Assembly: GCA_003135315.1 (NCBI GenBank)
Contig: PLBD01000580.1
Location: 1-12,688, forward strand
Direction: 5' to 3'
Source of the DNA: Acidobacteriaceae bacterium
GTDB lineage: Bacteria > Acidobacteriota > Terriglobia > Terriglobales > Acidobacteriaceae
Length of the DNA: 12,688 nt
Part shown: positions 5,949 to 11,328 of the stretch, in pieces
How positions within the stretch are numbered: position 1 is the stretch's first letter
Layout of the letters: each line of letters starts with the position of its first letter
Notes under the pieces: model-generated
What the model was told of the DNA's origin: nothing
Database searches by the model: none
Seen by the model: only the letters and a program-made list of their open reading frames with translations
Position numbers and translations under genes: made by a program

Positions 5949-7052
5949 ATGTTTCGCGCTACCGGCAGAACTTCGGTTGTTTTCCCGGTCCTGTTTGTAT
6001 TGATGGCGATTACAGCCAATGTAGCTGTTGCGCAGGGAGGACAGCGGTTCAGCAACGCTTCCCCTGACATTGGCTCGGCACGTCCCAAGGTGATCATGTC
6101 CACGGTGTTAGACCGTTCAGGTTCCATGACCGAGGATGGTGGAGCACTGGCAATCCAGTCGGCTGTGCCAGCCTTCATCGGTCTATTCAATAATTCGTTT
6201 GACGAAGTTGCGCTGCTTAGTTTCTCTTCCAACGCGCGGATAGACGTCCCCATCGGTCACAACTTCATAGCGCCCATTGATAGTGCTGTCGCATCGATGC
6301 AGTTCGTCGGCGGCACATTCGGCACGGGGGCAGGTAGCCAGCCCATTCTGAGCCCCACCATAGGCGCCCCTATGTCCCTCGCGGATTTGCAAAACAACAG
6401 CGTTGTCATACTCCCAGGGCAGAAGGTATCCAAGGTCCTGGTGTACTTCACAGACGGCTTGATGAATACGGTGCAGGACAATTTTCATTGCGGGGGTAAG
6501 AACAACAACAACTTAACGCTTATCAACTATGGAGGCTATGACTCAGGTAACTATGTCGGCTTCTTCGATCCCACTTGCAGCCCGACCTCATCCAACGGCT
6601 GCACCAATGAGTCGGGCCATGAGAGCCAGTGGGGCACGTGCAACGACGGCTGCCCGGACGGCTTCCCCTACGACGCCAACGGCGACATTTGCAAGAACGC
6701 TCAAGGCGGGCTGGTCACCACATTTCTCTCTCAGCAAACGGGGCAACAGACGCCATTTATCCGGGCCGATGTCACAGTTGAAAGCCAGTATCGTGCCATT
6801 TATACTGCCAATTCCATGCGTACCGAGAGCCCGGTCCCCACGTATATCTACACGATTGGGTTGGGCGACAGCGTATCTCCGGCCACGCAAGCTTTCCTGG
6901 CACAGCTAGCGAACGATCCTCGCTATCCAACTTATATTCCAAGCCAACCAGCAGGAGAGTTTTTTTATATACCGAACTGTCCCTCGCCCACCTGCACAGC
7001 TGAACTAAATGCGGCTTTCCAGGATATTGCCTCCAAGCTTCTTTACCCGTAA
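5949..7052 (+). CDS. Secreted von Willebrand factor A protein, TadG C-terminus-like
   Basis: The start is ATG 5949, with AGAGGAG at 5935-5941 as ribosome-binding site; the SD lies inside a perfect 10-bp palindrome AGGAGCTCCT (5937-5946). The 367-residue product begins with a signal peptide cleaved near AVA-QGG (residue 29). A VWA domain follows with the metal-site motif DRSGS (D55-S59), a GGTFGTG loop offering Thr123/126, and FTDG with D169. So the MIDAS is complete. Residues about 178-250 form a cysteine-rich insertion (C181, C210, C218, C231, C235, C248) with DANGD before the last Cys; two more Cys are at 344 and 349. The end (IYTIGLGDS, QLANDP, ELNAAFQDIASKLL) matches the tail of TadG-type VWA domains. 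Unlike complete TadG it lacks the N-terminal pilin-like membrane segment. It probably acts at the surface in adhesion or protein binding; the role is inferred. Confidence 0.85.
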   Translation: MFRATGRTSVVFPVLFVLMAITANVAVAQGGQRFSNASPDIGSARPKVIMSTVLDRSGSMTEDGGALAIQSAVPAFIGLFNNSFDEVALLSFSSNARIDVPIGHNFIAPIDSAVASMQFVGGTFGTGAGSQPILSPTIGAPMSLADLQNNSVVILPGQKVSKVLVYFTDGLMNTVQDNFHCGGKNNNNLTLINYGGYDSGNYVGFFDPTCSPTSSNGCTNESGHESQWGTCNDGCPDGFPYDANGDICKNAQGGLVTTFLSQQTGQQTPFIRADVTVESQYRAIYTANSMRTESPVPTYIYTIGLGDSVSPATQAFLAQLANDPRYPTYIPSQPAGEFFYIPNCPSPTCTAELNAAFQDIASKLLYP

Positions 7053-7076
7053 GGCTGCCTGCATCGGGAGTTCGGC

Positions 7077-7082
7077 TATACT
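7077..7082 (+). promoter_or_regulatory. Possible -10 element for the small secreted protein gene
   Basis: TATACT matches the sigma-70 -10 consensus at five of six positions and lies 27 bp before the GTG start in the 57-bp gap after the VWA gene. No recognisable -35 box is at the right distance (GCTGCC at 7054-7059). If real, the small gene is transcribed independently of the VWA gene. Confidence 0.35.
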
Positions 7083-7109
7083 TTCTCTCGCTGCAAGAGA
7101 GGAGCATCA

Positions 7110-7445
7110 GTGAAGAAATATTTAGTCGCTTTATTGTGCTGCGTCGCCATGGCTGCGACGGTCGCCTATGCGCAAAGCGCGGACGAAGGCTATCAGACCG
7201 CCACGGTTGTCTCGATCGAAAAAGTCGCAGTTAGCGCGCAGCATCCGGAAAATGGAGACCAGTACAAGATTTTCATGCGCATGGCGGGTACGGTCTACGG
7301 TTGCCGGGCCAGCGCTCCCGCTGCAGTTTTCATCGACTGGAGTCCGGGCAAGGAATATCCTGCCCAACTGAACGGAAAGCTCTTGCTGGTGAAAGGTCCT
7401 GGCGGCCAGGTGGAACTGAACATCTTCAAGAAAACACCCAAGTAG
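7110..7445 (+). CDS. Small secreted protein of unknown function
   Basis: The 111-residue protein starts at GTG 7110, five bases after AGAGGAG (7098-7104), a near-ideal ribosome-binding site. A clear signal peptide (MKKYLVALLCCVAMAATVAY-A) ends near residue 21. The mature part of about 90 residues reads as a small beta-rich domain: YQTATVVSIEKVAV, QYKIFMRMAGTVYGCRA, FIDWSPGKEYPAQLNGK, LLLVKGPGGQVELNIF. It has one Cys (C65). I recall very similar unnamed proteins in Acidobacteria, but no function is known to me. It follows the VWA gene by 57 bp on the same strand and could be cotranscribed. A repeat with terminator-like features starts 20 bp after its stop. Confidence 0.82.
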   Translation: MKKYLVALLCCVAMAATVAYAQSADEGYQTATVVSIEKVAVSAQHPENGDQYKIFMRMAGTVYGCRASAPAAVFIDWSPGKEYPAQLNGKLLLVKGPGGQVELNIFKKTPK

Positions 7446-7465
7446 AAACGCCCGTGGCGCCGGGG

Positions 7466-7519
7466 CCCGTTCTGTCATCCCGAGCGGAGCGAAGTCGAGG
7501 GACCTGCTTTTCTCCACTC
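7466..7519 (+). repeat. Intergenic repeat, copy 1 (3' of the small secreted protein gene)
   Basis: It begins with CCCGTTCTGTCATCCCGAGC, continues GGAGCGAAGTCGAGGGACC, and ends TGCTTTTCTCCACTC. The reverse complement recurs at 9327-9386. An imperfect hairpin can form between GTCATCCCGA and TCGAGGGAC, followed 3 bases later by four T, which is terminator-like for the upstream plus-strand gene. It lies between convergent genes. The following bases to 7560 (ACTGACTACTGGCAACTGG) resemble the short low-complexity repeats common between genes in such genomes. Confidence 0.8.
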
Positions 7520-7561
7520 GCTTTGGCGAGGCCTACAAACTGACTACTGGCAACTGGTTTA

Positions 7562-8122
7562 TTACCCCAGTCGATAGAAGCTCAGCGCCGCGTCTCCCTG
7601 CTCCAGGCGCCGGTATCGCAGCAGCGCTCCGAAGCGCTCCTCGAGCTCGAACTTCTTTTCATGCTCGGCAATAACCACACTGGAAGGCCGCAGCAACCGC
7701 GACTGCGACAGGTATCCAAGCGTCTGTTCATAGGTCCCGCGCATCCGGTACGGCGGATCCAGAAAACAGTAATCGCAAACCACGCCTGTCGTCTCCAGCA
7801 GCGGCAGCGCCTTGGAAACCTCGCGTTCGTGGAGTTCGTAACCGGTCTCGATTCCAAGGGCGGCAAGATTTTCGCGCAGCAGGCGGGCATGTTTCTTCGC
7901 CGACTCCACGAAGTACACTTCGCGCGCTCCGCGGCTAAGCGCTTCAATCCCGACCGCGCCGGTTCCCGCATAGAGATCGAGCCAGACACTATCCGTGAGG
8001 CTGCGCGCGGCGGCGAGGATATCGAACAACGTTTCGCGCAGACGATCGCTAGTGGGACGCAAATCGAGGCCCGGCAACGAGCGCAGAGGGCGGCTGCGAT
8101 ATTGTCCGGCTATAACGCGCAT
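7562..8122 (-). CDS. rsmD: 16S rRNA (guanine-966 N2)-methyltransferase RsmD
   Basis: RsmD methylates G966 of 16S rRNA during 30S assembly using S-adenosylmethionine. The start is set at ATG 8122-8120, because the characteristic N-terminus MRVIAGQYRSRPLRSLPG begins there; the frame continues upstream through the promoter of the neighbouring gene without meaning. The 186-residue product matches the usual length. RPTSDRLRETLFDIL (22-36) is the family signature after the N-terminal strand. LDLYAGTGAVGIEALSRGA (48-66) is the SAM-binding motif I, VYFVES (69-74) follows, and FLDPPY (120-125) is the catalytic D-P-P-Y. No Shine-Dalgarno is visible before the ATG, so the mRNA may be leaderless or weakly translated. 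It is divergent from the site-2 protease gene across 72 bp and convergent with the small secreted protein gene. Confidence 0.96.
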   Translation of the reverse strand: MRVIAGQYRSRPLRSLPGLDLRPTSDRLRETLFDILAAARSLTDSVWLDLYAGTGAVGIEALSRGAREVYFVESAKKHARLLRENLAALGIETGYELHEREVSKALPLLETTGVVCDYCFLDPPYRMRGTYEQTLGYLSQSRLLRPSSVVIAEHEKKFELEERFGALLRYRRLEQGDAALSFYRLG

Positions 8123-8134
8123 GAGACAGCATAA

Positions 8135-8163
8135 CTGATAGCTGATGGCCGACGGCTGATAGC
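8135..8163. repeat. Short direct repeat CTGATAGCT in a divergent promoter region
   Basis: CTGATAGCT occurs at 8135-8143 and 8155-8163, 20 bp apart (about two helical turns), in the 72-bp gap between rsmD and the site-2 protease gene. It could be a binding site for a regulator of either gene, or one of the short intergenic sequence repeats typical of these genomes. Nothing in the sequence decides between these. Confidence 0.45.
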
Positions 8164-8194
8164 TATAGAATGAATCCAGAGGTTGTGTGCAGCA

Positions 8195-9301
8195 ATGAGA
8201 AGTTGGTCGATACCGGCAGGACGTTTGTTTGGAGTGGACATCCGCATCCACCTTACTTTCCTGTTTCTGCTGGTGTTTGTATGGTTCACGCAATCGGTCA
8301 ATCTGGGCCCGGCGGGCGCAGCACGCGGATTGGCGCTGGTCGCCATCATCTTCCTCTGCGTCGTGCTGCATGAACTGGGACATGCGCTGGTCGCCCGCCG
8401 CAGCGGCGTAGCTGTGCGCTCCATCATCCTGCTGCCCATTGGCGGCGTCACGCTTATGGAAGACACCGGCCAGCGCACCGCCGATCCCGCCCGCGACATC
8501 CGCATCTCGATTGCCGGTCCGCTGGTAAACCTGCTGCTTGCCGCCGTATCAGGATTAGTGATCCTTCTCTTCTTGCCGCAGGTCAACCTCTGGGGCCGGC
8601 CGCTGGTCAGCGCCGCCAACCTGCCGCGCGCCCTGTTTTGGGGAAACATATTTCTCGGCGCCTTCAACCTTCTCCCCGCCTATCCCATGGACGGCGGCCG
8701 CGTGCTGCGCGCTCTTCTGGCAGAGCGCATGGAGTACGTCCGCGCCACGCGCCTGGCCGTGACCATTGGCCAGGGATTTGCCATGTTGTTCATCTTTCTC
8801 GGCGTGTGGAACACTTGGCTGATGCTGATCGGCTTCTTCCTGTTCGTCGGCGCGCAACTTGAGGACCGTTCCGTTGTCTTCCAGTCGGTGCTGGAAAGTG
8901 TGCGCATGGAAGACGTGATGTTGACCGGCTTCTCAACCCTGTCGCCGGCCGACACGCTGGAGGACGCGCTGCACAAGGCCGTCCACACGCTACAGGACGA
9001 CTTCCCAGTCGTTCGCGGCAGCGATATGGTGGGCATTATCAGCAAGCAACGCATTGTGGAAGCGTTGCGCCGGAGCGGGAACGGCTATGTGCAGTCGGCC
9101 ATGGTGCGGGCTTTCGACATCGCGCAGAGCACCGACTCGCTGGCGTCCGCGTTTCGCAAGCTCGGCCGCCAAGGCCTCAACATGATCCCCGTGGTTGATC
9201 AGCAGCGGCTGGTGGGAATCGTCACCATGCAGAACCTGATGCACAGCATGACGCTTTTGGCGGAAACCAGACGCCTGAGACGGCAACAGGAAAGCGAATA
9301 A
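8195..9301 (+). CDS. Site-2 protease family zinc metalloprotease with CBS pair (M50B, SpoIVFB-like)
   Basis: This membrane-embedded zinc protease has 368 residues from ATG 8195 (a TTG four codons upstream is possible; no strong ribosome-binding site). The N-terminus SIPAGRLFGVDIRIHLTF is typical of the branch. HELGH (H59, E60, H63) in the second membrane segment binds zinc. GGVTLME, the SIAGPLVNLLLA segment and FNLLPAYPMDGGRVLRALL, with the third zinc ligand D166, follow. About six membrane segments occupy residues 15-220. The C-terminal third holds two CBS motifs: from MEDVMLTGFSTLSPADTLED to VGIISKQRIVEALRR, and from VQSAMVRAFDIAQSTDSLAS to VGIVTMQNLMHSM. CBS pairs sense adenine nucleotides in related proteases. 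Active-site residues are complete. The substrate (often an anti-sigma factor or other membrane regulator) is not identifiable here, and no sigma factor gene is nearby. Confidence 0.94.
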   Translation: MRSWSIPAGRLFGVDIRIHLTFLFLLVFVWFTQSVNLGPAGAARGLALVAIIFLCVVLHELGHALVARRSGVAVRSIILLPIGGVTLMEDTGQRTADPARDIRISIAGPLVNLLLAAVSGLVILLFLPQVNLWGRPLVSAANLPRALFWGNIFLGAFNLLPAYPMDGGRVLRALLAERMEYVRATRLAVTIGQGFAMLFIFLGVWNTWLMLIGFFLFVGAQLEDRSVVFQSVLESVRMEDVMLTGFSTLSPADTLEDALHKAVHTLQDDFPVVRGSDMVGIISKQRIVEALRRSGNGYVQSAMVRAFDIAQSTDSLASAFRKLGRQGLNMIPVVDQQRLVGIVTMQNLMHSMTLLAETRRLRRQQESE

Positions 9302-9326
9302 GCGAACAGCCCCGCCCCAGCCAAGG

Positions 9327-9386
9327 GAGTGGAGAAAAAGCAGGTCCTTCGACTCCGCTTCGCTCCGCTCGGGATGACAGAACGGG
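9327..9386 (-). repeat. Intergenic repeat, copy 2 (3' of the HdeD-family gene)
   Basis: Read on the minus strand it matches the copy at 7466-7519. The first 29 bases are identical (from CCCGTTCTGTCATCCCG), then come a 5-base insertion GCGGA, GTCGAAGGACCTGC, five T instead of four, and CTCCACTC. It starts 50 bp after the HdeD-family stop codon, in the same orientation relative to that gene as copy 1 has to its gene. The plus-strand site-2 protease ends just beyond it. Confidence 0.8.
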
Positions 9387-9436
9387 GCACCCGACTAGAA
9401 ACTCGACACTGGAAGCTCGGAACTTCGTCACCTAAT

Positions 9437-9991
9437 CTAGGCCGCCGAACTCGCCACATTCCGGATGGCCAGCGACACCATCAGCCGGGTTATGCCGGAA
9501 ATGAAGATGCTGATACCGAACAAAGTGCCTACCACCCATTCGGAGTTGATGGGCCAGTGTGCCCAGATGAGAATGCCGAGCAGGATCGTGACGATGGCGT
9601 CGCAGAGCACCCATCCCCAGCCATTGTGAGGCCGCATCCGAAATGCCAGCACCAGAGCGAAGACGCCGTAGACGAGAAGAAAACATGCCAGGAGCAAGGT
9701 CAACGCCAACAATGAGCCTACCGGATGCATGATCAGGTAAATGCCCGCGATGATGTAGATGATCCCAAGAATGATCTCCAGGGCAATGTGCAAGCCGCCA
9801 TGGGTCCGAAAAGCGAACATGATCTGCGCAAAGCCGTTGAAGATCGCTGACCATCCCACAACCAGCGCGATAAACAGCCCGGACACCCCGGGTTCCACCA
9901 TGGCGATCAGACCTGCCACAATCATCAGAATGCCCAGTGCGATGGACCAGCCAGAGGCCTTTTTTAAACCGCTAAGAACTGCTTCAGCCAT
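9437..9991 (-). CDS. HdeD-family membrane protein (DUF308)
   Basis: The 184-residue, very hydrophobic protein has about six membrane helices in three hairpins, as in HdeD/DUF308 proteins. The helices are ASGWSIALGILMIVAGLIAM (12-31), GLFIALVVGWSAIFNGFAQI, IALEIILGIIYIIAGIYLIM, ALTLLLACFLLVYGVFALVL, GWVLCDAIVTILLGILIW and VVGTLFGISIFISGITRLMV. The repeated 'G...aG..li..P..s' pattern supports the family. E. coli HdeD helps acid resistance at high cell density; the biochemical role is unknown and need not be the same here. The start ATG 9991-9989 is firm because GGAGG lies nine bases upstream. A hairpin abuts that ribosome-binding site. The gene is transcribed away from, and on the same strand as, the Kir channel gene, 143 bp downstream of it. 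Confidence 0.9.
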   Translation of the reverse strand: MAEAVLSGLKKASGWSIALGILMIVAGLIAMVEPGVSGLFIALVVGWSAIFNGFAQIMFAFRTHGGLHIALEIILGIIYIIAGIYLIMHPVGSLLALTLLLACFLLVYGVFALVLAFRMRPHNGWGWVLCDAIVTILLGILIWAHWPINSEWVVGTLFGISIFISGITRLMVSLAIRNVASSAA

Positions 9992-10005
9992 AATTCAATT
10001 CCTCC

Positions 10006-10035
10006 ATTTGTGTTTGGGCGCAGGCGGACACAAAT
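10006..10035 (-). promoter_or_regulatory. Hairpin in the 5' leader of the HdeD-family gene
   Basis: ATTTGTGT (10006-10013) and ACACAAAT (10028-10035) form a perfect 8-bp inverted repeat around a 14-base GC-rich loop. In the minus-strand mRNA the stem ends immediately before the Shine-Dalgarno GGAGG (10005-10001). It could control translation or RNA stability, or be an operator. It is too AT-rich and lacks a T-run, so it is not a good terminator. Confidence 0.5.
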
Positions 10036-10134
10036 TGCCGGCGCTGAAGCTGAACTGCAACAACCGACAACAAAACCTTGATACCAGACTGGATCGAAGA
10101 GCCGAAGATATTGTGCGCGAGCCGCGAGCTATAT

Positions 10135-11130
10135 TCAACCGTTTAATCGCTCGGGAACCGGTTCGATTATGTCGAACAACCGCATATCGACTGCAACTTT
10201 TTCGCCGCGGCGAGATTTCTTTGCGAAGTTCGCTACCGCATCGGCCATGAAGGCATTGGCAAAACGAGCTCCCCTCACTACGTCGTCGGAGATATAAGAC
10301 GTGCACGTCTGGACGATGGTGGAAAAGGTTTCGTCGAAGGCCTTTAACAGCACCAGGATCTCCGCGTTGGCCTTACGCAGCGCTTCCGGGCTCTCGCCGC
10401 GCAGAGGACTCTGTTCGTCGATGGGATGCACCACGGTCCAGGTCAAGGGCAGGAACACTACGCCGTCGCGTTCCAGAGTAAGCGGATAGTAGCGCCGGGT
10501 ATTCACGCCATCCACCTGCTCAAAGCGGCTGAAGATCACCTTCGCGGTAATTTCGATCAGTTCGTTGGAGCGGGCGTTAGCCACCCGAAATTCCAACGCG
10601 TTTATGCCCTGATATGGCGCAACCACAGCATGGCTGCTGAACACAATATTCGCCGTGGGACGCGAAAAGCGAGCGAACACCAGCCCGGTTGCGATGGCAA
10701 AACCCATCAAGCCGGCCAGCGCCTCAACTGTAACGACCACGTTGGCGCCGATGCCGATGGGTACGACGTTCCCGTATCCGATGGTGGAGATGGTCTCCAC
10801 ACTGAAAAAGAAAGCGCGCAGAAAAGGCGGCAGGTCCATTCCGGGCGCAGTAGTGATCAGAGACTTGGGGCCGCACGCCAAATAAGCAAGGGCGAAAATC
10901 GCGTTCGCCACAAGGTAGCCGCCAATGCCCAGAAGGGCGAATTGTCCCCAGGGCATGGTGAGCAAAGCATGATAGAGATTCAGCGAAGCCCGGACACCCA
11001 GACCACGACGCTCCACATTGAAACTGCCATTGCGATTGAGCAGGCGCTGATGACTCTCGCGCGAGACGACCGCACCGAAGCCAAGATCGCGAAGGTCCTG
11101 CTCGTTGATGGGTTGTGGCCGTGAAACCAT
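10135..11130 (-). CDS. Inward-rectifier potassium channel (KirBac type)
   Basis: The start is placed at ATG 11130-11128 (MVSRPQPINEQDLRDLGFG), giving 331 residues, typical for KirBac; the frame is open to an ATG at 11226, which would add 32 unusual residues. Neither start has a strong ribosome-binding site. SLNLYHALLTMPWGQF is the slide helix, followed by TM1 (about 64-85). SVETISTIGYG contains the pore helix and the K+ filter TIGYG at 116-120. TM2 covers about 132-155 (VVTVEALAGLMGFAIATGLV). The remaining half is the Kir cytoplasmic immunoglobulin-like domain (ANIVFSSHAVVAPYQGINAL, RRYYPLTLERDGVVFLPLTW, TVVHPIDEQSPLRG). Such channels are gated from the cytoplasmic side, and several by lipids. 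It probably moves K+ across the inner membrane. It lies 198 bp downstream of the TadG-like gene on the same strand. Confidence 0.95.
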   Translation of the reverse strand: MVSRPQPINEQDLRDLGFGAVVSRESHQRLLNRNGSFNVERRGLGVRASLNLYHALLTMPWGQFALLGIGGYLVANAIFALAYLACGPKSLITTAPGMDLPPFLRAFFFSVETISTIGYGNVVPIGIGANVVVTVEALAGLMGFAIATGLVFARFSRPTANIVFSSHAVVAPYQGINALEFRVANARSNELIEITAKVIFSRFEQVDGVNTRRYYPLTLERDGVVFLPLTWTVVHPIDEQSPLRGESPEALRKANAEILVLLKAFDETFSTIVQTCTSYISDDVVRGARFANAFMADAVANFAKKSRRGEKVAVDMRLFDIIEPVPERLNG

Positions 11131-11328
11131 GGGTTGTTCGATGCCCCCGCTCAGGCGGCGTTGCAGAAGTATAACGGGTGCGGCTCGGAAATTCTTCTGG
11201 CCAAGGGCAAATGCAATGCAGAGCATTCGTCGAGAGGGAGCGTCTCGAGGATCCTCCTGAAGAAAAGAGACTTACAAGGAGTGAAACTGACGCGGCAATC
11301 GCAGAACGGCGAAATACGGGTATCTCGT

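Noticed and set aside
8110..8667. A 185-codon minus-strand open frame over the start of the site-2 protease
   Set aside because: It is antisense to the zinc-binding part of the protease and is Arg/Ser/Pro-rich without motifs.
9199..9459. Minus-strand frames containing VIPSGAKRSRRTCFFSTP
   Set aside because: This peptide is the chance translation of intergenic repeat copy 2, not a protein.
10426..11124. A 232-codon plus-strand open frame
   Set aside because: It lies wholly antisense to the Kir channel gene, which has an intact selectivity filter and Kir domain.
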